DNA of 64,000 nucleotides from Aurelia coerulea. Its lineage: Eukaryota; Cnidaria; Scyphozoa; Semaeostomeae; Ulmaridae. The DNA lies in the NCBI GenBank assembly GCA_039566865.1, contig CM076951.1:14827484-14891483 (forward strand). The letters run 5' to 3'. The notes beneath the pieces are model-generated. The model saw nothing but the letters and a program-made list of their open reading frames with translations, was not told the origin of the DNA and ran no database searches. How positions within the stretch are numbered: the first letter of the stretch is position 1; each line of letters opens with the position of its first letter. The position numbers and the translations under genes were made by a program. Below are positions 24,205-36,272 of the stretch, one piece after another.

Positions 24205-25356
24205 ATGTATTTTCATTCAGTTCTGAAGTTTTTAAAAACAAATGACTTGAGGAAAAATTGGAGGTCTATGAACAGGAAAAAGAAACTGACAAACGTCACT
24301 GTTCCTTTAGCCTTTAGCCTTATTTGTTACTGCTTGGGTCTGGATTGTGAAATACAATTTGTCCTAAGGGGTCACCATGATGATGCTATGATGTGATGAT
24401 GCTCGATAGGTGTGGAAACAATACCTTGTTAGAGGATCATATTGATAACACCCCTAAATCAGCAACATATCGTTCAAAGATTATGCTAACTAAGGCAATC
24501 AATATCTGTGGAGACATGATAAGGGACAGCCTTTTGTCAGGAATAGGCAAAATTCTTGTCTATTCTTGCTGACAAAGCTGCAGATATAAGCAATGCTGAG
24601 CAAATGGCCATGGTCTTGCGATTTGTTGCACAGTCATCTTTAATTCATGAGGTGTTCTTGGATTTTACCATTGCAATTAAAATCTTTCTGGTTTGGCAAA
24701 ATGACCAAAGATACTTGACACTGTAAAGAGCCTTGGTCTTAGTATGGAAAATTTCTGTGGTCAGTGCTAGGATGGAGCCAGGAAAATGGCTGAAGAGTGT
24801 AACGGAGCGGCGACGAGGATACAGCAACAACATCCAAAAGCCCTGTAAACCCAATCCAAGTCACATCAATTGAATCTTTATGTTGTTTCTTCTTGCACCT
24901 TACCCCCTTTTGAAACATGATGAGTCACATACGAGTGGTTAGTCAGCTCTTTAATGCACATCCAAAGCGATTTACTATCCGTCTCAAAAAGATGATTCAC
25001 TATTTGGTACCAAATGCAAATCGTTAACATCTGTTTGATGTTTGTCGTACTCATTGGATTACAAGATGGGATGGTCTTGATGTATTCATTGAAATAATTG
25101 TAGCAGTTGTTGCGGATGTTAGGCAGTGAACGGTAATTATGATGGTTCCCAGAAAGGTGATTCTATCACAGATGGCAATGGTGTGTTTCATGCAATTGTG
25201 TCAATCGAGCTTCTCATCTGCCTTGTCACGGTGTGGCGGCTGCTGCAAGAAACCAGACCATTGACCAAAGAGTTGCAAGCTACGCAAATGGATGTGATTG
25301 CTGCAGTAGAGAATTTCAATCTTCTGTATGCTTTGTTGGGGAGGATACATGATTAA
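24205..25356 (+). pseudogene. DUF4371 / hAT-like transposase remnant (ZMYM-type)
   Basis: Read across several frames, the plus strand keeps the order of landmarks of this family: LRGHHDD (about 24370), TYRSKIMLTKAINICGDMI (about 24465), an ILADKAADISNAEQMAMVLRF block (about 24560-24620), then VTERRRGYSNN (about 24797) and a C-terminal helix-rich stretch ending ENFNLLYALLGRIHD (25356). Numerous stops and frameshifts show it is dead. DUF4371 proteins are hAT-related transposases and their derivatives. No TIRs were located. Confidence 0.6.
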
Positions 25357-26371
25357 AATGGAAGAAAAGCACCAGCAATTGCTTGACGAGGCCTAAAATC
25401 TTGCAGAGAAGCTAGGTCATGTTCCTTCTTAACCTCAAACTGCGAGAATTCAACGTTATACCAGGTGTATCAGAAAAAACGGGCCACTTCTGCGGTGGCG
25501 ACTTGAATCTTGCAAATTTATGGCATCGATTTTCATAATCACTAAGCTTGAATTTGGATATATTCCTTTCACCTATATTTGCCAACAAAAATCTTTTGAT
25601 CAAAGTTACGCAAATTTGGTGACTGGTTGATGACAGACGATCCCAAATTTCTGATGCGTTTGAATTTGTTAAGATTCCCAGAAAATAAGTGTTTTGGTTG
25701 TTTCTGTTTGATTCTTCAAAACTTTGTTTTAAAAGGCTAGAAACAATTATTTCTTACATCAAATGAGTGATTTGAGCATTCATGATCGCAAATTTTAGCC
25801 CCTGAAAATGCTAATTGTTGACCATGGCTGAAGAAATATGCATCACTCTCCCAATTTTGGAACTGATAATTTCCCTTGGTAAGGAATAGTTAGTTTCATG
25901 CTTGCAGTTATGTTTCTCTTGGGTTTCCATCCCGAAAATCTGAGATGTCCCAACAAATTGTGCACCTTGCAACATCCATACAGCTTGAGGCCATATAAAT
26001 AGCTGAGTATTGATGCTTTCCTAAATTTTTGCTGACTTTAAACCGCTGATGGCCCTTTGTTGTCGCAGAATAGTGCTAAGGTCATTAGCAGTGGAGACCA
26101 AAAACTTCTTAATCCTTGCATTATCCATTAACCATTAATCCTTTCAATAGCCCTTGAATCGCTACTTTAGTTTTATGATTGAAAAGAAGTTGATATTCAA
26201 GTTTAATTTCAATAGCCCTTGAATCGCTACTTTAGTTTCATGATGGAAAGAAGTTGGTATTGGTCACTTTTTCGTTCCTTGCTTGAAAATGATATTATTC
26301 CACCTTCATCGTTACCATGAAATGCACCCATCATTTTAGTCAAAAAGAAGGACATTTTGATGGGCTTTGTA

Positions 26372-27161
26372 CCAGGTGCGCCAAAATAAACTATGCACAT
26401 TTGGCAGGCCACAATCAATCATACACTGGAACGATTTCGAAGATTTACGACTCAATCTGTAGCAGAAAGCCTGAATTAGATACTGGGATTTTTTTGCAAA
26501 TGTTTTTATTTTCAGTTTTTAGAGCTAGAAGCGAGTTTCCTAAAATTTTACTTTTCGGAAACACTGAAAACGATCAAAAAATATCGATCAAGTTTTCTTA
26601 ATAATTGACATGTGTGGACAAAGAGAGAACTTTTTCATGGTGATTTGCGATTTAGAAATCGACCACAACCAATCTGCTATACGAGAGTTCGTACTAAACC
26701 CCAAAATCCCCCTGAAAACGTTTTCTCTTTGTTCATTCATGTTGAATCTTTTAAAATTTGATCAACGTTTTTTGATCCCTTTCAATGCTTTCCAAAACGA
26801 ACTGTTTTGGAAAGTCGCTTCTAGCTCTAAAAACTGAAAACAGAAAAATTTCCAAAAAGTCCTAGAATCTAATTCAAGCTTTCTGCTAAAGATTAAAGTG
26901 AATCAACGGAGCTAAGTAGAGGCAATCTATAAATAGGACAAAGAAAACTCCTACGCACGTTATTGTTCTTCTTGCTAAACAATATCCACGAACGTCTCGA
27001 AATCATCAAATACAATAGGCTAATAATAGAATACCCAGACTCCTTCCGCGCGGGGCTTTTATCTCCGTTGATTCTCTTTAAGTCATAAATCTTCAAGATC
27101 GGTCCAGTGTACGATTTATTGTGGCCTGCCGAACGTGCAAAGTATATTTTGGCGCACCCGG
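26372..27161. mobile_element. Palindromic TA-flanked MITE (copy 3, CCRGGTGCGCC type)
   Basis: Inverted ends CCAGGTGCGCCAAAATA / CCGGGTGCGCCAAAATA with TA on both sides (26370-26371, 27162-27163). The arms pair over several hundred bases. A related single end (CCAGGTGTATCAG after TA) is at 25461, with no partner found. A roughly 45-bp direct duplication lies just outside, at 26150-26195 and 26210-26255. Confidence 0.75.
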
Positions 27162-27232
27162 TAAACGATTTTCACAGGTTGAACAATGCTACAAAAAAGA
27201 TCCTTACCCATTGCCCCACATACGCAACGTAA

Positions 27233-28218
27233 TTGATAAAATGGAAGGTGTTGATATTTTGGTCTACCTTTAATGCAGCATCAGCGTACTGCTCCATGCC
27301 TTTAGCAGAAGATGATAAGGTTATGGAAACAGAGTCTGCAACCTATGCCATTCGTGTCAATGTTCAGAGCATTTATTTTGCGTTAGTCCCACAAGATTTT
27401 CCCAAGCCTGTGGTAGTAGAGGCCACGCTGCATGGGATACAGCTGGCCCAAATTACCAATGACTAGATGGGCCCACTCAAGACAAAGATACAGTCAATAA
27501 GTGTTTTCTGCCATTTTGGATCTTAAATTGGGGAACCAGCCAATTAAAGTTTTGTAAGATACAAAGGCAAGTTGTCCCTTGATAGACCTTGGTAGTATTC
27601 AGAAATTAGTTCTGCAAACGAACATAAAGCCTTCCAATCATGGCTTAATTGATTCTTCAGGAAACAGCATGAGTATCATAGGTGACCTTGACGTCAACAT
27701 TACAACACAGGGGATCAATGATATTCAAAATATGAAAGTCGTGAACATTAAAACATACCAAAATGTGATTTTAGGCAAAGATTTTCTGGCAAAATTCAGT
27801 GCTATGGAGTTCAATTGAGTTCCTATCAGTATAAAAATTGAGAGTCACATTGTACTCAAGGGTACAGTTTCATGGTAAAGAAAAAGTGCAATTATTACAA
27901 AGCAAAATTTATCTGGCTCTAAGTGTGTAATCAATGTTTACTGTTTAATGTAAAAAGTCTGTGTCATCGATAACAGCTGATTTTGAACCAGTTAAGATCA
28001 AGGATTCCCAAGGAGTTTATGCCACTAGATGTAGAGTCGTTCCCAACATTGATGGTGTGTTCCAAATCAAAGTATTGAATGGGAACCCTGATCCAGTCGC
28101 CCTTGATTCACGGAAGTACATCAGTAATTTACATGCTCCCATAACAATGGATCCACAGCCACATTTAGCCCATAACATCAACAAGCTAGACTTTGAACCC
28201 CGCATACGATTAATGTAA
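27233..28218 (+). pseudogene. Gypsy-type pol remnants (reverse transcriptase and protease pieces)
   Basis: The frame at 27233-27466 has a reverse-transcriptase-like STFNAASAYCSMPLAEDDK. The frame at 27579-27818 resembles a retropepsin: IDLGSIQKLV sits where the D-T/S-G active site is expected, so the site is altered. LIDSSGN and NVILGKDFLAKF follow. 27961-28218 (RCRVVPNIDGVFQIKVLN) looks like the segment after the protease. The order reverse transcriptase then protease is opposite to Gypsy pol, so this is a rearranged composite. No LTRs seen. Confidence 0.5.
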
Positions 28219-28402
28219 TGATTTCAACATCACAACTAGTCAATCACAGCCATGACAGGGTGCCTTTAAGAGATATTTTCCTTGGGAAGTTTCTTATCTT
28301 TTTGGTGATCCAGATTTAAAAGTTGAGTTGAGTATATACAGTATATAGTTCATGTTTTTTTAAGAAACCACTTGTGAGAAATGTTAGGCCCACCTTAAAG
28401 AG

Positions 28403-28660
28403 TTACGAAACAGTCCGCCAAGATCCATCTGTCTTTGATGTATTGACTTCTAGATTGTATTTCATTAGCTGGACTGGTATCTTAGCTTCTATTTCATCGA
28501 TTTGCATCTTTGATGTACCTAGGAAAGTCAAGTCATTAGCGTATTTGGGTTTAATGCAAAAACCTTTCATTTTCGTTTTGGTTGGCAAGCGTAAACATTT
28601 TACTAGATATAATACGAAGAGCACTGCATTGCACTCAGGTAATGCACATGTTTGTAGCAA
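28403..28660 (-). pseudogene. Non-LTR reverse transcriptase fragment (YANDL)
   Basis: The 85-residue frame contains YANDLTFLGTSKMQIDEIE, a reverse-transcriptase palm motif in which the expected YADD carries an Asn, followed by LMKYNLEVNTSKT. Short and isolated; dead. Confidence 0.5.
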
Positions 28661-28779
28661 TGTCTGTCTGCAACTGTTGGTATGTTATTGGAGATGATTC
28701 ACCAAACGGACAACTGCTTGGTCTCTCAACCTCTGGCGTGCTGTGTAATGCATCAGTAGAAATATTTGAAGAGAATGCC

Positions 28780-29320
28780 GTGTTATTTGGAGCTATCATT
28801 CCAGTTTAACCATATTCCAGATAGAACAAGAATTTCGCAACAAGACTCCTTTCCAAGGCTTTCTTCCGAGGGTCTAGCTTTCAAAGTCTTGATACCAAAC
28901 TCATACAGTAATGTACCTCTTCGTCAAATTCTGCAATGGGTTTGTTCTGCTGTTTCATAAAATCAAGCAACCTATCAAGTCCAGAAACAGCCAACTTTTG
29001 TGTGAAACTTTGCCCCGTTCAAATCTGCACTTACATCTCCAATTTTTTGCTTTTTTGTTTCGAGATATTTCTCTGTCTCCATAACAATAACATCTGGGAA
29101 TTGTTATCCAGAGCCTGTAGCTGTAGCTTACCCTCATCTACCAAGACTGATAATATTCCAGACTCTTTGATTTCTTTGATAATTGATGGGGAAATATATT
29201 CTCCACTGCAAGAAATTCTCTCATTTTGGATTGTTTTGGTAGTTGGCATTTCTTTTCGCGGTTTTGAACTGAAACTGAAAGTATAAAATTTTCCCTTTTA
29301 TCCTTGTGCCACACCCTCCT
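28780..29320 (-). pseudogene. Second DUF4371-like remnant
   Basis: Minus-strand frames include IQNERISCSGEYISPSIIK followed by EIKESGILSVLVDEG, the arrangement of the N-terminal DUF4371 block. Downstream stretches are frameshifted. Opposite in strand to the remnant at 24205, so an independent insertion. Confidence 0.4.
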
Positions 29321-29680
29321 GTACACTGTTAAAACGCTGCTTTTAAATTTTATTTAGAATCTCAGTGGGCTAACAGGCCTGAAATCGTCCCCGAAAGAAA
29401 ACTACAACAAAGAAAAGGTACATACCTTATTTCTTGCGGGCCCCCTGGTAACTACCCTGGCTACCCCCCCCCTCGATGGTCCTGGCTCTTCCAATACGTG
29501 ATCGCCACTTTTTTCATGGAAATCAAGTGGCTCTTGGAAATTGCCGTTGTTTCTTGCATGCTGTATTCCAAGGAACCGACAAGCTTTTCCACATCACATT
29601 TGCCACACTGGCACCACTCCCTTACATTTAGTTCCCGTTTGTATCGGGCGGCGATGACTTCTGGTGTTAGGCTATCTGGA

Positions 29681-30231
29681 TCAGGTCACCTTTAAATGCT
29701 TAGCTTGTGCCTTTTCTAAATAAGAGTGAGCAGTTAGCTTGTGTAGCTGCTCTATCACAAGCTCTACACAATCAACAAGGGACTCTTGCTGATTTATGAG
29801 GTTGGCACAGTCGGTGGTTGTCCATTGCTGGGACTCTTTCGTATCATCGTGTTCATGGTCTTCCATCAAATCAAACAAGTATGATTGTGGACAGTTTGGG
29901 CATCATATACATTCTTCCTCAGGACCACATACCATAATTTTGAAAAGCTCCTTGGAGGTTATGCCAGTTGGAATCAAAGCAGTTTCACATTTTGGTGTAT
30001 GGTGCAAACACACACTGACCGAGTGCCAGCGGCCAAAGCCAAAACACACCACTTTGGGTGCAGGGAAGCAAACTTTGAAAATCCTATCTTTACCTCGGAA
30101 TATTTCACCTTAAACGCATTGAATATTTCTTTCAAGTTGCACAAAAAACAATCTCTTTTCCTTGTAAACATTCCTGCCAAAACTAACGCAGTCCTTTTTA
30201 CCAAGCACGAGCCGTGCAAATTCATCATCAT
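29681..30231 (-). pseudogene. Remnant of an uncharacterised repeat-encoded protein
   Basis: The frame at 30231-29974 contains FSKFASLHPKWCVLALAAG then VCVCTIHQNVKLL. A frame at 29878-29681 (WTTTDCANLINQQESLVDCV, helical, ending SYLEKAQAKHLKV) continues it. I recall similar unnamed proteins being common in cnidarian and arthropod genomes, which suggests a repeat family, but no function can be given. Confidence 0.35.
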
Positions 30232-30655
30232 TGAAAAATAATTCTACCAGATCCAAAGTAGCCTTTTACAAACCATTTTATCAGCAAGGAGGTCCATCAT
30301 TGTTGTCAGAAAGGATTACTTCAATCCTTGCACCTGATGGAATCTGTGCTTCAAATTCATCTTTGAGGGCCTCGATCATTTGGTGGTGAGAGTACTCTTG
30401 TCTCAAAGTCCATCCAAACAGTACATGCCCCTTTTCTATCAACAGCTCTTTCTTAGCATGTAGGAGACACTTGAGTCACTGGAGCATGTCACAAAAAAAC
30501 AAAATCGAGATTATATTCTCCACATACAGCTTCATTGGGATGGTGGTTAGTGTCTTTTGTTTGAGACTTCTGTTTGTTGCAGATCTTTCTTGCATATGGC
30601 TTTATTCCACACCCACTCCTATCGTGAACGAAGGGGTTACAAATAGGCCCTGGAC

Positions 30656-31368
30656 CTAAATTTCTTTGCACAATTGACGTGTTTGATGATGTTGGCGAGA
30701 CAAATGTTGAGCTTGCTGAGACACTCGTATTTGGCCTACTGGGCCTAGGCCATGTTGATGTGGAAGGAGTACAGATGCAGCCAGAGTTGAAAAACTCTCT
30801 CTGCTACCTCCACGACAATTAATAAAATCCCGCAGTTCATCTTCCACAGTTGATGAGGCAGCTGAAATTTGTCTCCGCGATCTTGGTCCTACGACATTTG
30901 ACAGCTCATTCATTTCTCCTAATATCCGATCTATTATCTCCTGGATTCGCATGCCGCTTTCACCAGCCCTGTTTGTAAGATACACTCGACAGTTCACAGC
31001 TTCACACATGCTAGCACATGCCAAGTCAAGTGACCATTTTAAATTACCTTTTGATAAAAATGGCGTGCCATACATAGCTCCACCATTTCTTCCATTGATG
31101 TTGACTTCAGATCATTTGTGCCATAATGCAACAGGATGCAGTTTGTGCCAGCTATATGTTGAAGCTCTTGCTTGGCTTCCTGGAGAGTAGGGGCAAATTT
31201 GATTTTGGTCCATCTACCATCATTTTTGAGGAGCCAATCTGCTTTTAGGCCTTTGAACATGAAGTTTCCTATTGAAATGGCAACATTTGCCTGTTGTGGT
31301 TGTTTCCCGATTGGTTCCTCAGTGCCTGGTGATGATTCTTTTACATTGAGGTTACTTCTTTCAGACAA
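30656..31368 (-). pseudogene. SGNH-hydrolase-like fragment, probably LINE or TE ORF
   Basis: The frame at 31368-31039 has ISIGNFMFKGLK and ILLHYGTNDLKSTSMEEM. GTND is the block III signature of SGNH esterases, and the GDS block is altered to GNF. The adjacent frame 31075-30656 continues (LACASMCEAVNCRVYLTNRAG). Esterase domains of this sort occur in the ORF1 of some CR1/L2-group LINEs. Truncated and frameshifted. Confidence 0.4.
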
Positions 31369-31407
31369 AAAGCTCCTTGCTGGCTCCTTGTGATATTTAG
31401 ACTCTTA

Positions 31408-31818
31408 GGGCCTGTTCATATGGAGAAAGTTTCCCTGGCATTTTCCCGGTGAAGCGGGATTCCCGTTCAACCGAGATCTCGCCTCATATAGCTTTATCAC
31501 ATAAAATAGAGCGAGCGTTCACATGAGAAATAATTTCCCCGGCTAGCTGAGATCTCGCTTGAACTCTATCGGGATCCCGCCTAGCCGAGAAATTTTCCCA
31601 CATGAACACATTTTCCCGGCTAGGCGGGGAAACTTCTTTTGTTTATCGATAATCCTTTCAAATCCTTTGGCGTCAGAGGGAAAGCGCTATTATTTTATTT
31701 CCCCGGCTTGCCAGTGAAACTTCTCTCATATGAAAGGTCAAGGAATATTACCTCGGTTGAGCGAGTTTCCCGGTGAAACGGGAAAATCCTGGGAAACTTT
31801 CTACATATGAACAGGCCC
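31408..31818. mobile_element. Harbinger-like MITE with TTA duplication, 411 bp
   Basis: Ends GGGCCTGTTCATATG are inverted and flanked by TTA (31405-31407, 31819-31821), matching PIF/Harbinger target preference. The interior is assembled from recurring words: GAGATCTCGC, TTTCCC(C)GG and GGCGGG/CCCGCC. Relative at 52478-52922. Confidence 0.82.
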
Positions 31819-31964
31819 TTATTCAATTCTTCCAGGTTCTTATTCCTATTGGAAAAGAGATATATTCTGTTCTCTATGTCCTTGATTATGAACACAAGTT
31901 TTTATCATTTGACCATCAAGTTTTGTTACATTTGATCAATGCTACAATTGTTACAACTGTTCTA

Positions 31965-32220
31965 TAAACGCCAAATGCGTTGTGCCCCCTACCGATAAAA
32001 GGAAAATACGTGAAGCCCCCTGTTGATAAAGGGGCAAATACGTTGTACTTATTCTAATAAGCAGCAAATACTTTGAACTTTCATTCAATAAACGAGAACT
32101 CCATGCAGCCCGTTCATTACTAAACAGCTGATACTTTGAGACCCTGTGCGATAGACGGCAAATATTTGAGGCCCTCTTCGATAAACGGCAAATACATTGT
32201 GCCTCCTTTCAATGAAGGCA
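31965..32220. repeat. Degenerate tandem repeat, about 37-bp period
   Basis: About seven diverged copies of GATAAACGGCAAATACGTTG plus TGCCCCCT. No coding sense. Confidence 0.7.
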
Positions 32221-32791
32221 CATCATAACTTCAGAACATTAGCAATTGTCTTTATTCTGTTGTACTCAACTGGTTTCCATGGAAAGAGACATTGTTCTTC
32301 AAGAACATAAGTCTCTTTTTCTTTTGCACACAGTAATTGGCATGGTAATTACCATGAATTGAAAGGGCCAGTGAAAGATGCATAGTGAAGTAGACAATCA
32401 TTATGCTGTTTCTTTGTTGTCTTTATTCTCTACAGTATAATTGCAGGGCCGCGGCCGTGTGTGGTAGGAAAGATTAAGACTAACAGTATTGTGCATTAGT
32501 GATGTGGTGGGCTTTATACCTACAAGCTGCGCTTGAGCCTCCTCTGTCAGTTTGAAGCTAAGAGGGGTAGTAAGCCAAAATCCATGATAGCTTCACTACT
32601 TCTCCAGATAATTTCATTATAAGAAACTAAGGTCCGGGGCTGGTAGGCAGTTTCTCAAAATTTTGGCCATTTTGCTACCAAAAGTTTCTTACATGTTTCT
32701 GATATTTTCAATGCTATGCTGGAGTTGTAGAGATAATTTTGTGTTGTCTAAAGGGCTCCCAAATTACTTTGTAAGATCTCAAAACAAGTAA

Positions 32792-33195
32792 GGGGCCATC
32801 AACAATCAATTTTTGTCACAGTTAACGGAATCGGGCCGTTAGGGGGGGAGGGGGTCCAGCCTCAATCCGTTAAAAATCCCACTTTTGTGACGAAAATTGA
32901 AATAAGCAATATTCATTATCAATCTTTAAAGAATAACAAGTAGCAGTAAATTTTTTGGCAGCGGACTACGTAATTTTGACGTTGCGATCTACACGAAAAA
33001 GTTGCGGTATGCTGTAGGCAGGTAGGCCCCAACTGAAAGACACATATAGGCCTATAATGAGAGGTGGCGGTAGGCCTACGACAGAAGAAAATCTAGTGAT
33101 AAATCTAGTGGTCCGTTAAGAAGGGGGGGGGGGGGGGTCAGCAGTTAACGGCCCAATTCCGTTACCTGTGACGAAAATTGTTTGTCGATGACCCC
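32792..33195. mobile_element. Harbinger-like MITE with TAA duplication, 404 bp
   Basis: Inverted ends GGGGCCATCAACAATCAATT / GGGGTCATCGACAAACAATT, continuing through TTTGTCACAG and TAACGG. Flanked by TAA (32789-32791, 33196-33198). G runs lie near both tips. It may sit inside a decayed element whose GGGGCTGGTAGGCAG end is at 32636. Confidence 0.75.
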
Positions 33196-33452
33196 TAAAT
33201 AACATAATTCACACTCAAAATAATGTCCAAACAGTTGCTATAACTGTACACTGTCAAAAAATTAATGAGCGTGATAGGAAAATTATAACTGTAAATACAA
33301 AAGTTTCTTGGCTATTTCAATTCAGGTAGGTTGGTTTCTTAGCTTTTGAACCAGCTCTTCAGTACCTATTGGCCTTGCCTTGTTTATTGAACAGGGTGTT
33401 GTAGTTTTTCGTAAGAAACAATAAGCTTCTTTCGTTCAGAACGATGTATGTA

Positions 33453-34434
33453 CCGGGTGTCCCAAAAAAACGCAACGGATTTGATTGGGACTAGCAACAA
33501 GAATTAAGTCCAATAAATCGAAAATAATTTTTGATATAATCCTTGATAGCTAACTTGAAGATAGATACCTTGTTTGTTGATATTGGCGTATTGAGAGTTG
33601 GAATATTAATCTTGAAAGTCCAAATTTGCTTCCATCTCCAAACCAGAGGATTCGGGTTTTGGCCTACCTGAAAACATGCTTGATGAATCTCCTCAGTCAT
33701 ATACAAAGTGTAGTAGTGTGAGCATGCTAAGGCACACATGCTTAGGCACTTATTTCAATGTTTAGGCACTTACTTCAATTGAAATTTGAAAGCTAAAAAT
33801 TGACAAACGTAACAATGCCGAAGGGAAAATTCACAAAGGAATATATTTCTTCAATTATAGTGCACCTGCAAAAGTGCCAGGCACGAATGACCATTTTCAA
33901 GGATTTTATCCGTGGATAGTTTTCCCTTGGGTATGTTTGATTTCTTGTTTCGTAATTCGAAGAAAGATTATACAATGAAGATTGCAGGAATTAATTAATT
34001 TTTCACACCAAAACAGACTACTTCGCAGATTTTTTTCTTTTATGAGACGGATGCAATGCTAACTGTTTGAAACTTTTGAAGCATAAAAAATTATATCTTT
34101 TCAGGACAAAATTGATGAATTTGATTGAATTTCTATTCAAATATTTTCCTCAGAATGAGGCTTTATTCTCCCATTCCAGGGTAATTCAGGAGATTCCCCA
34201 AAATAGCGCCTTTGCAGTTTAGGCTAGAAGCCACAAGCTCTGGTTTAGAGGTTTCAGCAAATTTGACCTTTCAAAATTAATATTCCAACTTTCCATGGAC
34301 CAATATCATCAAACAAAATATCTATCTTCAAGTTAGCTATCGAGGATTATATAAAAAATTACTATGGATTGATTGGACCAAAATTCTTGTCGCTAGTCCC
34401 GATCAAATCGGTTGCGTTTTTTTGGGACACCCGG
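33453..34434. mobile_element. Palindromic TA-flanked MITE (CCGGGTGTCCC family, copy 4)
   Basis: TIR CCGGGTGTCCCAAAAAAA with TA flanks (33451-33452, 34435-34436). Interior words GATATTGGCGTATTGAGAG, CAAACCAGAG and TTAGCTATCGAG are shared with copy 1 at 1579-2545, so the two are the same family. Both arms are complementary along most of their length. Confidence 0.85.
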
Positions 34435-34436
34435 TA

Positions 34437-35849
34437 TGCACAGTGTTTGTGCATAATTGCCCACACAACACTTTCAGACCCTGTGCTAATTACTCAAACA
34501 AACAATGACCGACTGTGTGGGTTGTTGGTTGCTACCATGGATGGTTTGCATGGGACCTGCATAGTAGGCCCAAGGGACAGTTTTTGGAAATTGTTAGGGA
34601 ACATGGGAACACAGACCCCCTGGGGGGCCTCACCAATCATTCTTTGGATTGCAGGAACAAATATTTTTAGCATTGGAAAGAGGAGGTACATCCTTGATGA
34701 AAAGCAAAAGAAATCAAGCATACGCCCAATTCATAAACCTCAAGAGTCCCCATGAGCAGACGATGATTTCACGAAGATGCAATGAATAATGTGTTTTTGT
34801 TTGCCTGTTCTCAAACCCTCTAGGATTACTTTATAAACCCCCGTAAGAATGCTAATCAGCCAACCAGAGTGTTGAAACAGTAACTGATGCAGAAGCTCTA
34901 GAGCATAAGCTTACTTGGTTGTAACTGCGCATTGTCTGTCATAACTTTGACATCACTCACTTTGACATCTTTGTATTTGCAATCAGAAAAGATCATCCTC
35001 CTCACTGCTATCCGCTTTGCTGAGATAACAAGGACACAACTACAGCAACTTTGAAGCAAATTTGAGGCAACTCATGCAAAAGTAAAATCATTTAGCACCC
35101 ACCATAGTTTACAAGCGCAAGATCTTTTCGCTAAAAGAACCAGCAAAAGAAAGAGGCAAGCTGCTGAATGTGCCACGCTGAAGGGCATACAGTAAAACAC
35201 CAGACCCTACGACCATTAAGGACCAATGTATGATAGGACCCTTAACACCGGAGGGTCATCACCCTCAAGAGAGAACAGAACATCAATATTTCCTTATATA
35301 ATGCTACTATTTCTGCTGTTTTTATTACATCAGATGAGGTCAAGAGTAAATTTAAAGAACTTTTTTCTTATGCTGAGTGCTATGTGTGAATTTAATACAT
35401 GGGAAGGAAGATGATTCTTTACGGTGGAATGATGCCATTATTGCTCTATGTCCTGAATTTCAATGAAATTCTATTGTGTGTTGAACACACGGATGGCGAG
35501 ATGCACCGATGGCGAGATGACCATTACCAAGAAATTGGGAAACTCCAGAAACTTTGTAGCCTCTCTTTCCTTCACAGTTATGTTTTTCAAAGTTCCTTCG
35601 CAGCTCTAAGCCTTTGCAGTTTCCTACGCAGCGCTTTTTTAGATTTATTTTAAGAAATAATTTGCTAATTATGCATGGGCTCCCTGTGATTTACTTGAGT
35701 ATTATTATTCCGTTTTGACCATGGTTTCAAAGTACACTTTACTTCATGCTTATTCACTTGTCCTGTCTCACCCACTCTAAAAACTGTCCGTTCCAAGAGT
35801 CAAAAGTGAGGAATAATGTTGAACAGTTTGCGGTTCACATATTTGTAAA
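34437..35849. other. No recognised gene
   Basis: The longest plus frame (34369-34755) begins inside the MITE and shows no family motif. Other frames are short. About 35030-35240 looks like a decayed coding repeat but cannot be named. Confidence 0.35.
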
Positions 35850-35851
35850 TA

Positions 35852-36272
35852 CAGTAAATCCCCGCATACAAGAACCTAAAAAATAGGAACCTACAGGCTG
35901 TTTTTCCTAACTTATGCACCTTGTAATTAAGAACCTGTTTAAGTTTGATGAAAAATATGTTCTTATTGCAGGGGTAGCAAAGTTGATTTTGGATTGTCAG
36001 TGTTAAGTTCATTTTTGTCCCAGTGGGCTTTTAATGTTTGAATCTCCTCCCCTGCTGTTTGAAAGCTTAGCATTGGTTATTAGGTATATTATAACCTTGC
36101 CAAAACAAATAATATGGCTGCAAATCATTGATGAGGGTTCTCAAATGGCCTACCCAAGGTACTCTTAAAATAAGAACCATTATACCTTGAAATTTGGCTT
36201 AGTACCTTTAAAATAAGAAACTATTTCAACCTAGCTCTCAAAAAGGAGGTTCTTATATGCGGGGATTTACTG
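35852..36272. mobile_element. Pogo-like MITE, 421 bp
   Basis: Inverted ends CAGTAAATCCCCGCATA followed by (C/T)AAGAACCT, with TA on each side (35850-35851, 36273-36274). CAGT-starting ends with a TA duplication are typical of the pogo/Tigger group. No coding capacity. Confidence 0.8.
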
